Of a DNA stretch of 64,000 bases, positions 33,948-42,084 are shown piece after piece. How positions within the stretch are numbered: the stretch's first letter is position 1; each line of letters opens with the position of its first letter. The stretch comes from an uncultured cyanobacterium (GTDB lineage Bacteria > Cyanobacteriota > Cyanobacteriia > PCC-6307 > Cyanobiaceae). The stretch is from positions 62,001-126,000 of the forward strand of contig CAIXBB010000007.1 of assembly GCA_903917565.1 (NCBI GenBank), written 5' to 3'. Made by a program: the position numbers and the translations under genes. The notes under the pieces are model-generated. The model had not been told where the DNA came from. It ran no database searches and saw only the letters and a program-made list of their open reading frames with translations.

Positions 33948-34937
33948 TTGAGGTCCGTGCGATCCGCCTTGCTTCGCAACAGCCTGAGGCTTGGGGTGGC
34001 CGCCTTCATCACCGCCGCCCTGTCGCTCTGGTTCGAGCGGATCGCCTACGTGTGGTACCCGATGCTGGCGGTGATCACGGTCATGGAGGACGGTGATGAC
34101 CTCAGCCTCCAGGCCGCCAGGGTGAGGGTGTTCGGCACGATGACCGGTGGGCTGGTGACCTTCCTGGTGCATACCGTGCTGGACGGCTGGCAGGGGGTGC
34201 TGGTGTCCCTGCTGCTGATGTTGCCCCTGCTGCGCTGGCTGGGCTGGCAGTCGGCGGCCGGGACCGCGACGCTGGTCAGCCTGATGTTCCTGATGATTCC
34301 GAGCCACGTGGCCCTGAACTGGGACTACGTGTTCAACCGCACACTGGACACGGCCATCGGCTGCGTGATCGCCATTCTGGTGGGCCTGCTGTTCTGGCCC
34401 CAGCGAGGCTTCGACCGGCTGATGCGACTGGAGCTGGGCCTGCGCAACGGATACATCGCCCAGCTGGAGCGGCAGCGGGACTGGCTCGAGGGCAGGGGGG
34501 AACGCCCCCTGCCTCTGCCCCCGGCCCAACTCAGCCATGACCTGGTGGCCATGGAACAGCTGGTGGCCCAGGAGCGCAGGGGCCCCCACGGTCAGCGCAT
34601 GAAGGGACAGCGCTGGTCCCAGCGGCTGCAGCTGTGGGCTGCGGTCCAGCACCACTGGGTGCAGTGGGAGCGGCTGCTGGCTGGCCTTCCCGACCGCCTC
34701 AGGCCAGGGGCGGCCCCCGGCGGCGATGGCGGCAACGATCCGCTGGCAGCGGGCATGGCACGCATCGGCGCCATGCTCGAGGGGGGCACGCTGCCGCCCC
34801 CGGCCCCGGACCCCCTGCCATGGCAGAACCTGGCCCGGCGCCGCTCGCTGCCCCTGCTGCCGCTGCTGGCCCTGGCCCAGGAGCAGCAGCCGCTGATGGC
34901 GAGCCTGCGCACCCTGAGCCTGGTGGCCCGATGCTGA
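33948..34937 (+). CDS. FUSC-family half protein A
   Basis: A 329-residue inner-membrane protein of the FUSC/aromatic-acid exporter type. Residues about 1-150 contain six closely spaced helices with the FUSC signatures FERIAYVWYPMLAVITVMEDGDD and NRTLDTAIGCVIAILVGLLFWPQ, followed by a soluble helical region. It is half the usual length of AaeB/YccS-type exporters (about 650-720). The second half-size gene follows with a 7-base overlap, so the two probably assemble as one exporter. Starts TTG 33948 and GTG 33957 are both possible. It is the first gene of the five-gene envelope operon. Confidence 0.8.
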   Translation: MRSVRSALLRNSLRLGVAAFITAALSLWFERIAYVWYPMLAVITVMEDGDDLSLQAARVRVFGTMTGGLVTFLVHTVLDGWQGVLVSLLLMLPLLRWLGWQSAAGTATLVSLMFLMIPSHVALNWDYVFNRTLDTAIGCVIAILVGLLFWPQRGFDRLMRLELGLRNGYIAQLERQRDWLEGRGERPLPLPPAQLSHDLVAMEQLVAQERRGPHGQRMKGQRWSQRLQLWAAVQHHWVQWERLLAGLPDRLRPGAAPGGDGGNDPLAAGMARIGAMLEGGTLPPPAPDPLPWQNLARRRSLPLLPLLALAQEQQPLMASLRTLSLVARC

Positions 34938-36013
34938 TCCGCCGCTCCGAACTGCGACTGGCCCTGACCGCCGGGCTGATGAACGGCTTCGGTGCCCTGG
35001 CCCCGCTGGCCTACGGCTTCTACGCCCCGATGGCCGTGCTGGTGGTCTGCACCGGCACCTACGGGGGCTCCATCGGCCTGGGCCGCCAGCGGCTGCTGGG
35101 GTCGGTGGCGGGAGCCCTGGTGCTGGTCGTGTCGTTCACCGGCCTCAGCCACCTGCCCCTGCCCCTGGGGCTGAGCCTGGCTCTCGTCGCCATGCGACTG
35201 CTGGGGGCGGCCCTGGGCCTGGAAGTGGGGTACAAGGTGGGCAGCAACATCATCGTGATGGGCTGGCTGGTCCATGACGGCGAGCTGGGGATCTGGGTCC
35301 CGGTGCGGCTGTTCTGGACCGTGGCCGGCATCCTCGTGGCCCTGCTGTCTCTGCGCCTCTTCTGGCCAGACCTGGCCGTGGAAAGCAACCGGCAGCGGCT
35401 GCGCCGGTTCCTGGCCGACCTCGGCGCCGCCCTCGTCAGCCAGGCCGGCCGCATCGAAGCCCCCGCCGCCCCTGTACCCCCGGGCGCCATGGCGTCCGCC
35501 CAGCGGCTGGAGCTGCAGACGGCCCAACGGTTGCGCCGTCAGCTGGTGGCGCTGCGCGACGCCATGCCGGCTGTGGCCGATGAGTTGGGCAACAACCCCA
35601 CCAGCCACGCCACGTTCCGCCTGTTCCAGCTCCTGAATGGGGCCGGCTCCCAACTGGTCGGCGTCTTCGACGGGTTGCGGCTCCTGGAGCACACGCCGGC
35701 GGAGCGCGGCCCGCTGGAGGGACTCCATGGCGCCCAGGCGGAACTGCTTCGAGCCGTGGCCGATCGCCTGGGGCAGTGGAACCACTGCCTGGAGGTGCCC
35801 CATCGGCACCGGCCAGCCCCACCGACCACGCCCCTGGAACCGCCACCTCTCTGGGGGAGCCTGGAGCGTTGGCTGCACGATCCGGATCTGGATGCCCTCG
35901 AACTGCTCCGTCTGCAGCGCAATGCCAGCCGGCTGATGCTCTGCGGCCAGGCCCTGCGCAGCATCCAGCAGGCGGAGCACCGCTGGCGGGCCCTGGGGGA
36001 GGCCCCTGCCTGA
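34931..36013 (+). CDS. FUSC-family half protein B
   Basis: A 360-residue protein built like its neighbour: helices from about residue 8 to 150 (LTAGLMNGFGALAPLAYGFYAPMAVLVVCTGTYGGSIGLGRQRLLGSVAGALVLVV, then VRLFWTVAGILVALLSLRLFWPDLAVESNRQRLRRFL) and a soluble helical C-terminal half. RLFWTVAGI...LFWP is the counterpart of the NRTLDTAIG...LFWPQ motif. The start overlaps FUSC-A by 7 bases. A two-gene FUSC is uncommon compared with a single fused chain. The OprB porin begins 3 bases later. Confidence 0.78.
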   Translation: MLIRRSELRLALTAGLMNGFGALAPLAYGFYAPMAVLVVCTGTYGGSIGLGRQRLLGSVAGALVLVVSFTGLSHLPLPLGLSLALVAMRLLGAALGLEVGYKVGSNIIVMGWLVHDGELGIWVPVRLFWTVAGILVALLSLRLFWPDLAVESNRQRLRRFLADLGAALVSQAGRIEAPAAPVPPGAMASAQRLELQTAQRLRRQLVALRDAMPAVADELGNNPTSHATFRLFQLLNGAGSQLVGVFDGLRLLEHTPAERGPLEGLHGAQAELLRAVADRLGQWNHCLEVPHRHRPAPPTTPLEPPPLWGSLERWLHDPDLDALELLRLQRNASRLMLCGQALRSIQQAEHRWRALGEAPA

Positions 36014-36016
36014 ACC

Positions 36017-37354
36017 ATGGCCGGACTTCGCTGCTCCCCGCCGAAGGCCTCCGTGCTCTGCCCTCCCCTGGCGTTCCTGCTGCTGGCCAGTGCCGCACCC
36101 GGCGCCGCCCAGCCGCCCGAACCCGTGGGCAGCCCTCCGCCAGCGGTCCCCCTGATCAAGCTCGAGTCCGGCTGGGGAAGCCTTCAGCAGAGGCTGGGTC
36201 TGCCGGCCTGGCTCGACCTGGAACTGGAGGTCCTGGCCGAACCGATGGGCAACCCCGCCGGTGGTCTGGTCCGGGAAGCGAGCTGGATCCAGCAGGCCAC
36301 CCTCGCGCTGATCGTGAGGGTCCCCAGCGACGCCGCCCGCTCAACGGAACGGGTATGGGACCGATGGGCGTTGCATGTGGCCGTCGCCAGCTACAACGGC
36401 GACCCCGCCTACGCCCAGCGGGTGGGGGCGGTGCTGCCCCTGCAGGAGGTGGCCAATCCGGTGGGGTTCTGGCTCACCCGCGCCAGTCTCCAGCGCCGTT
36501 CCTCCGACGACCGCTGGAGCCTGGAAGCGGGGTTGGTGGGCATGAACCCCGATCTTTTCAGCACCCCGATCGAAGGCTTCTACGTGCATGACGCCCTCAA
36601 CGGGGCGCCCGTGCTGTTCTCGATCCCCAACTTTCCCGTCTTTCCTGTCGCCGCACCGGGTGCCCTGCTGGTGCTGCGGCCGACCCCGGCCAGCACCCTG
36701 CGGCTGGCCAGCTTCGATCTGGCCGGCACCGACTCGGTGGCAGGGCTCCTTGGGGCCGCCAGCGGCCTTCCCCCCGGACGGGGCTGGACCCACCAACTGC
36801 AGTGGAGCTATGCCGCCCCCTGGCTCAACCGCCAGCTGGCGACCCCCATCGCCGCCTGCCGCGACGGGTCCGCCGTCCGGGCGCTGGGTCGGACCTGCTC
36901 CCAACCGGTGCAGGTGGAGCGGCAACTGCCCGGAGGCCTGCTGCAACTGGCGGCCTATGCCGGCACCGGGCCGAACCGGGGTCTGTACGGCAGCGCCACC
37001 GTGCCGATGGCGCTGCCCTGGGGTTTGGATCATCGGCTCTGGGTCGCCGCGGCCGCGGGGCTCGACACCGCCGTCAATCCCACACCCGGGTATTTCGGCG
37101 GCGGTCTGGTGAGCCAGGGTGTCCTCCCCGGCCGCCCCCTCGACCTGCTGATCCTCGGCGTGGCCCGCACGGGCTTCAGCCCGATCACCAATCCCGGTCT
37201 CAGCTACGAAGGCGTGGTGGAACTCGGCTATCAGGTGCAGATCAACCAGTCGTTCAACCTGCAGCCCAGCCTGCAGTGGATCGTCAACCCCGGCGGTGCC
37301 GGCCGGGTGCCTGGAGTCTTCGCGGCGGGTCTGCAGCTGGGTTTCAGCTTTTGA
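36017..37354 (+). CDS. OprB-type carbohydrate-selective porin without SLH domain
   Basis: A 445-residue outer-membrane protein. A signal peptide (about 15-36) is followed by a Pro-rich link and then the OprB barrel: ASWIQQATLALIV, WDRWALHVAVASYNGDP, VGFWLTRASLQRRSSDDRWSLEAGLVGMN, and the terminal strands ...GVFAAGLQLGFSF ending in Phe. It lacks the SLH anchor of the other porin in this window. Two cysteines pair plausibly in a loop (IAACRDG, GRTCSQP). Its position between FUSC and TolC genes suggests a role in the same export or uptake pathway. Confidence 0.82.
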   Translation: MAGLRCSPPKASVLCPPLAFLLLASAAPGAAQPPEPVGSPPPAVPLIKLESGWGSLQQRLGLPAWLDLELEVLAEPMGNPAGGLVREASWIQQATLALIVRVPSDAARSTERVWDRWALHVAVASYNGDPAYAQRVGAVLPLQEVANPVGFWLTRASLQRRSSDDRWSLEAGLVGMNPDLFSTPIEGFYVHDALNGAPVLFSIPNFPVFPVAAPGALLVLRPTPASTLRLASFDLAGTDSVAGLLGAASGLPPGRGWTHQLQWSYAAPWLNRQLATPIAACRDGSAVRALGRTCSQPVQVERQLPGGLLQLAAYAGTGPNRGLYGSATVPMALPWGLDHRLWVAAAAGLDTAVNPTPGYFGGGLVSQGVLPGRPLDLLILGVARTGFSPITNPGLSYEGVVELGYQVQINQSFNLQPSLQWIVNPGGAGRVPGVFAAGLQLGFSF

Positions 37355-37368
37355 AGCCGGGGAGGCCG

Positions 37369-39099
37369 ATGTCGAGCAAACTGGGCGCCGGATCGGGGGG
37401 ACGGTGGGCCATGGGGGGCAGGGGAACGGGGCGGCCCCTGGCCAGCTGGATCCTCGCGGGGCTGGCGCTGGGTCTCGTTTTCGGATCGGGGCCCCTCGCG
37501 GGCCAGCCCCTGCCGGCGGCCAGCAGCGGCGATGGGCGGCGCCTCGAGCGTCGCTGGAACGAGCTGGATCGCCAGATCCGGGTCCTTGAAGAGCTGCTGC
37601 CCGCAGAGGCGAAACCCCTCGCCGATGGGGCACTGGCCAGCCCGCCATCGCCGCCGCAGGGGACAGCGCCCCTGCCGCCGCTGGCGCTGCCGCAGGCCAG
37701 CAGCCTGCGCGAAGGCCAGCCCCAGCCCCTCAGCCTGGGGCAGACCCTGGCGATCGGCTTCGCCAACAGCCCTGCCCTGCAGGGCCGCCGCGAGGAGGTG
37801 GCGGCGGCCCTCGCCGAGCTGCAGAGCCAGATGGGCTCCTACTGGCCCCGGATCTCGGCCTACGCCGCCGCCGGCACCGACCAGGCGAGCACCAGCTTCT
37901 TTTCCCCCACCGGTTCAGGGACCCTCTTCGCTCCCAGCAATCCCTTCTTCATCCCCCCAGGCGGCAGGGCCTCCTTCAACACCAACGCCAATGCGGTCGC
38001 CGCCGGCCTGCAGCTGCGCTATGAGCTGCTGGATTTCGCCCGCACGCCAAAGGCGCGGGCCGCTCTGGCAAGCCTGCGCAGCGCCCGTCTGGCCTATGCC
38101 GATGCCCTGCGGCGGCTGCAATTGTCCCTGAGCGAGAGCTACTACCTGCTGCAGCGGGCCGACCAGCTCGTGCGCATCCGCGAGGCCGTGGTGCGCAATG
38201 ACCTGCTGATCCTCCAGGACAGCCTGGATCTCAAGCAGGCGGGGCTGGTTCCCCGGCTGGATGTGCTGCGGCGCCAGGCGATCGAAGCCGGCGGGCAGGA
38301 ACTGCTGATCGCCGCCCTGGCGGAGCAGGCGATCGCCCGCCGCCGCCTGGCGGCCGTGCTCAATCTCCCGCCCCAGCTGACCCCCGCCGCCGGCGACCCG
38401 ATCCGCCTCCAGCCAGGCTGGCCCCTGGATCTGGAGGCCAGCCTGGTGGCCTCCTACCGGGACAACCCGGAGCTGGAAGCCCTCCTGGCCACCCGCGAAG
38501 CCCTGCTGCTCCAGAAGGATGCGGTTGCCGCCGGACTGCTGCCGAAGCTGTCGCTGTTCGCCAGCGCCGGCGTCGGGGCCAACAACGCCAACAGCTGGAA
38601 CGTGCGGGTCGCCGACGGCGGCTGCTGCGGCAGCACGGTGGCCACCTCGCTCAACACCTACGGCAGCGACTGGTCGGTGGGGCTGGCGGTGAGCTGGCTG
38701 CTCTTCGATGCCGGGAGCACCCGGGGGCAGGCACGGGCCCTGGCCCGCCGGGGGGACGCGTTGGCCCAGCAGTACGCCACCCAGCGCAACGACATCCGGC
38801 TGCGGATCGAGCAGGCCTTCTTCGGCCACGAAGCCAGCCTGGCGCGGCTCGTGGCCGCCAGGCGGGGTGTGGCGGCAAGTCTGGAGGCGTTCCGTGACGC
38901 CCGCCTCCGCTACCAGGCGGGACTGAGCAGCGAGCTGGATCTCTCCAACACCCAGGAGCGGCTGATCAGCAGCCTGGTGCAGCGGCTCGAGGCCACTGTG
39001 AACGTGAACGTCACCTACGCCCAGCTGCTGCGCGAACTGCTGCCGATGCCCACGGATCCGGACGCTCCGGTTCAGCCACGCCTGCAATGGACCCCATGA
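37369..39099 (+). CDS. TolC-family outer-membrane efflux channel
   Basis: A 576-residue outer-membrane factor with two OEP repeats. A signal-like segment (about 20-45) is followed by a coiled coil and Pro-rich link (about 57-110), then the TolC helical barrel (LSLGQTLAIGFANSPALQGRREEVAAALAELQSQMGSYWPRISAYAAAG ... YELLDFARTPKARAALAS ... VGLAVSWLLFDAGSTRGQARALARR). The region LRYQAGLSSELDLSNTQERLISSLVQRLEA is a TolC signature. It should connect an inner-membrane pump to the outside. It overlaps the next gene by 13 bases. Confidence 0.88.
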   Translation: MSSKLGAGSGGRWAMGGRGTGRPLASWILAGLALGLVFGSGPLAGQPLPAASSGDGRRLERRWNELDRQIRVLEELLPAEAKPLADGALASPPSPPQGTAPLPPLALPQASSLREGQPQPLSLGQTLAIGFANSPALQGRREEVAAALAELQSQMGSYWPRISAYAAAGTDQASTSFFSPTGSGTLFAPSNPFFIPPGGRASFNTNANAVAAGLQLRYELLDFARTPKARAALASLRSARLAYADALRRLQLSLSESYYLLQRADQLVRIREAVVRNDLLILQDSLDLKQAGLVPRLDVLRRQAIEAGGQELLIAALAEQAIARRRLAAVLNLPPQLTPAAGDPIRLQPGWPLDLEASLVASYRDNPELEALLATREALLLQKDAVAAGLLPKLSLFASAGVGANNANSWNVRVADGGCCGSTVATSLNTYGSDWSVGLAVSWLLFDAGSTRGQARALARRGDALAQQYATQRNDIRLRIEQAFFGHEASLARLVAARRGVAASLEAFRDARLRYQAGLSSELDLSNTQERLISSLVQRLEATVNVNVTYAQLLRELLPMPTDPDAPVQPRLQWTP

Positions 39100-40487
39100 C
39101 GCTTTCCCCCGAAGCGATCGACGCCGCCGACGCCAGGCGTGACTGGAGCCTGCGCCGGGGCCAGGTGGTCGCCCTGCTGCTGGCCGCCCTGCCGCTGCTG
39201 CTGTTGCTGCAGCCCTACCAATGGCTTTCAGCCCTGGGCTTCCGGCTCCAGCGTGCCTGGCCCCTGGGAGGGGGAGGGGGCGTCCCGGGAGGCAGCCTGC
39301 TGCTGGTGTTCGCGGGCACGGCGCTGCTGACCCTGCTGGCGAACGGCCCCCTGCAGGGCGGCAGGGGAGGGGGTCTCACCGGGGTGCTGGCCCTGCAGCT
39401 GGAGAGGGTGCAGCAGGGTCCGGCCCGCTCCGCGGCCCTCGCCTCCCTGAATCTGAGGCGTCAGCTGGCCCGCCTGCCACTGCTGCTGCTCACCCATGGA
39501 GCCAGCCTCACCGTGGGCCTGGAATCCCCCTCCGCCTCCCTGGGGGCGAGCCTGCTTCTGGCGCTGCGGGACAAGGTGGCTCCGCTGAAGCGTCTGCCCC
39601 TGGAGGTGCTGCTGGCAACCGGTGCCGGAGCCGGCCTGGGCATCGCCTTCAACTCCGTCCTGCTGGGGGTCACCTACGCCGTCGAGGAGCTGTGCAGACG
39701 GCGCTCAGCCGCCCTCATCAACGGCACCCTGCTGACCACGGGACTGGGCGTGGTGATGGGGGCCGTCACGGGCCTCTGGGAGAGCACGGCCCAAGCGGCA
39801 CCCGCCCACCACACCGGCGTCTCCATGCTGGTGGGAGGAGGCGGCCACCTGATCGCGCCGGCCCTGCTGCTGACGCTGGCGGCGGGGTGGCTGGGCGGGG
39901 TGTTCACGGCCAGCACCGCCTGGATGGCCAGCCGCTGGAGCCAGTGGCTCTCGAGGCCGGCCGGACCGGGGGGATCGGCCATCCCCAGGCCCCTGGTCTG
40001 GGTGCTGGGGGCTGCGCTGGTGATCAGCGTGGCCGCAGTCGCCAGCGACGGCTGGAGTCTCAATGACGGCCAGTTGCTGATCCTGCGCATGGCCTACGGC
40101 GAGGATCGCCCGGGCCTTGAGGTCCTGCCCTGGCGCCTGCTGGCCTCGGCACTGAGCATCGCCATCGGCGCCCCCGGGGGTGTCATGCACGACGCCATGT
40201 CCCTGGGAGCCCTGTTGGCAGGACCCCTGATCGGCGATCTGCCGCCACTGGAACGGCAACTGCTGGTGTGGACCGGAGCGACTGCGCTGTTCAGCGGCGC
40301 CTGCCGCACCCCCCTGTTCTGCGCCCTGTTCGTGGCCCAGATCGCCGGTACTGTCGCCCTCGTGCCCCTGCTGCTGCTGGTGGCCGCCTTGGCGGCACCG
40401 ATCGGTCGCTGGGTGCGCGCCGACACCTGGAACGAGGTGCAGCTGGAACGGTGGCTTGAATCTCACGGAGCCAACCCTGCAGAATAG
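39087..40487 (+). CDS. Divergent ClC-type chloride channel/transporter
   Basis: A 466-residue polytopic protein related to ClC. The order of helices and three partial signatures can be seen: LANGPLQGGRGGG (place of GSGIP), VGLESPSASLGASL (place of GREGPxV, with the gating Glu kept) and APGGVMHDAMSLGALLAG (place of GGIFAPxLxxG). All three have substitutions in the selectivity-filter residues, so conduction of chloride is not assured. It overlaps tolC by 13 bases and is the last gene of the operon. Confidence 0.7.
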   Translation: MDPMTLSPEAIDAADARRDWSLRRGQVVALLLAALPLLLLLQPYQWLSALGFRLQRAWPLGGGGGVPGGSLLLVFAGTALLTLLANGPLQGGRGGGLTGVLALQLERVQQGPARSAALASLNLRRQLARLPLLLLTHGASLTVGLESPSASLGASLLLALRDKVAPLKRLPLEVLLATGAGAGLGIAFNSVLLGVTYAVEELCRRRSAALINGTLLTTGLGVVMGAVTGLWESTAQAAPAHHTGVSMLVGGGGHLIAPALLLTLAAGWLGGVFTASTAWMASRWSQWLSRPAGPGGSAIPRPLVWVLGAALVISVAAVASDGWSLNDGQLLILRMAYGEDRPGLEVLPWRLLASALSIAIGAPGGVMHDAMSLGALLAGPLIGDLPPLERQLLVWTGATALFSGACRTPLFCALFVAQIAGTVALVPLLLLVAALAAPIGRWVRADTWNEVQLERWLESHGANPAE

Positions 40488-40745
40488 ATGAAAGAAGACT
40501 GAGTCTTCGGGCTATACCATTTCCGCAAGCGGCTGAATAGCTGAAAGCTCTGCTAAAAGACCAAACGCAAGGAGAGCGAGGGCAAAATACGCTAATATTG
40601 AGGACCACTGTTTCGGGCGAACAAGTCAACAGTTCAGTGGTAGCCCTCAAAGCCCATCGCGGCTGGCCGCACAAAGTGCCTCACCCGAGGCTCGCCTCTT
40701 AAACTGGCCTTCTCAAGCTGGTTTTTCCCCTCCCGATTCTCCCCA
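40488..40745. other. AT-richer intergenic region
   Basis: About 260 bases clearly richer in A and T than the rest of the window. A small inverted repeat GAAGACT/AGTCTTC (40494-40508) follows the ClC gene but has no T-run. The rest probably holds the promoter of the GGDEF gene. Confidence 0.4.
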
Positions 40746-41828
40746 TTGTCCAGCCATGAATCCAAGAGGGATGCATTGAAATCACCCGAGATCCCTGAGG
40801 GCGAAAAGCTCCGCCTCGCCAAGCTTCGCTCACTGCGCCTCCTGGATACTGGCGAGGACATCCGTTTCGATCGCCTGACCCGGTTGACCGGGCGCATCTT
40901 CCAGGCACCGATCTGCGTGATCAGCCTGGTGGACGAAGATCGGCAGTGGTTCAAATCCTGTGTTGGTCTCACGGTCTCTGAAATGCCAAGAAGCATGTCC
41001 TTCTGCGGGCATGCGATTACCGGAACAGATGTGCTGATCGTTGAAGATGCCCTCGAAGATGAGCGCTTCTTTGATAACCCCATGGTGCTGAATGATCCGC
41101 ACATCCGGTTCTATGCCGGATGTCCGCTGATCCTGGATCAGCGCAAGCTAGGCACCCTCTGCATCGCCGACCACTCTCCCCGATCCCTGGATCAGGAGCA
41201 GATCGACATTCTCAGGGATCTGGCCAGCCTGGTGGAGCAGGAGCTGGCAGCTACCCTGATGGCCACCAAGGATGAGCTCACCGGCCTCGAAAACAGGCGC
41301 GGTTTTCTGGCCCTTGCCCAACAGAGCCTGCAGCTCTGCACCCGCCAAGGGTTCCCTGTTTCTCTGCTCTATCTCGACCTCGATCATTTCAAGACCATCA
41401 ACGACCTGCATGGCCATGGGGAAGGGGATCGGGTACTGATCACCTTTGCCGATCGGATCAAGCATATCTGTCGCGATTCCGATGTCGTTGCCAGGCTTGG
41501 CGGTGATGAATTCGTCTTGCTGCTGATCAACTCAACCCGCGAACAGTCTGAGGCGGCCATCCATCGGATCAAGGAAGCTCTGATGCATGACAACAGACTT
41601 TCTGGCAAGACCTACGACATTGATTTCAGTTATGGAATCACCTCCTATCAGCCCGAAAGACATGAAACGATCGCCGAACTTCTCGCCGATGGGAATGCTC
41701 TGATGCACGAGATCAAACTGCTCCGGTGTGAGGATCAGTACTGCGGCAATGGCACAGCAACACCGTCGGCTGCAGCGGTTTCCCCCGGGTCAGGGTTTGC
41801 CAACAGATTCCAGGAGCCCACTGGCTGA
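40746..41828 (+). CDS. GAF-GGDEF diguanylate cyclase
   Basis: A 360-residue cytosolic protein that should make cyclic di-GMP. Residues about 20-165 are a GAF domain (FDRLTRLTGRIFQAPICVISLVDEDRQWFKSCVGL, SMSFCGHAITG). The cyclase domain (about 172-325) has an intact GGDEF at 252-256 and the product-inhibition I-site RDSD five residues before it. The C-terminal 35 residues are low-complexity. The start is TTG 40746 or TTG 40776. The GAF domain contains Cys and His near SFCGHAI, as in many redox or light-sensing GAFs, but no clear chromophore motif. Its GC is lower than its neighbours, and no EAL or PilZ partner is adjacent. Confidence 0.88.
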   Translation: MSSHESKRDALKSPEIPEGEKLRLAKLRSLRLLDTGEDIRFDRLTRLTGRIFQAPICVISLVDEDRQWFKSCVGLTVSEMPRSMSFCGHAITGTDVLIVEDALEDERFFDNPMVLNDPHIRFYAGCPLILDQRKLGTLCIADHSPRSLDQEQIDILRDLASLVEQELAATLMATKDELTGLENRRGFLALAQQSLQLCTRQGFPVSLLYLDLDHFKTINDLHGHGEGDRVLITFADRIKHICRDSDVVARLGGDEFVLLLINSTREQSEAAIHRIKEALMHDNRLSGKTYDIDFSYGITSYQPERHETIAELLADGNALMHEIKLLRCEDQYCGNGTATPSAAAVSPGSGFANRFQEPTG

Positions 41829-41892
41829 ACAGCCCATGGGGTCGTGGAATCTCCCGGCGACAACAGCCGGAGGAGGTGCTGGCAGTAGGTGA

Positions 41893-42084
41893 TCACTCCG
41901 GACGTGAGGACGTCCAGCGCTCGATCCTGTAGCCCAGGATCACCACCAGCACCACCAACCAGAACCACAGTTCCGGTGGATTGGCATTGCACAGCACCAC
42001 CAGCAGCACCACCTCACTGATCAACCAGGGAAGTTCCTGGCGCAGCAGGGGATTGCGGATCTGCCACCATCGCCGATCGCTCAT
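41893..42084 (-). CDS. Small membrane protein coupled to the HlyD gene
   Basis: A 63-residue protein: a basic N-terminus (MSDRRWWQIRNPLLRQEL), then a long hydrophobic stretch (about 20-55, probably two helices: LISEVVLLVVLCN and LWFWLVVLVVILGYRI), ending in ERWTSSRPE. Its ATG overlaps the HlyD stop (ATGA), so it is translated with the adaptor. No family recognised; an accessory component of the secretion apparatus is a reasonable guess. Confidence 0.6.
   Translation of the reverse strand: MSDRRWWQIRNPLLRQELPWLISEVVLLVVLCNANPPELWFWLVVLVVILGYRIERWTSSRPE

Noticed and set aside
40494-40508. GAAGACT/AGTCTTC as terminator of the ClC gene
   Set aside because: The stem leaves almost no loop and no T-run follows.
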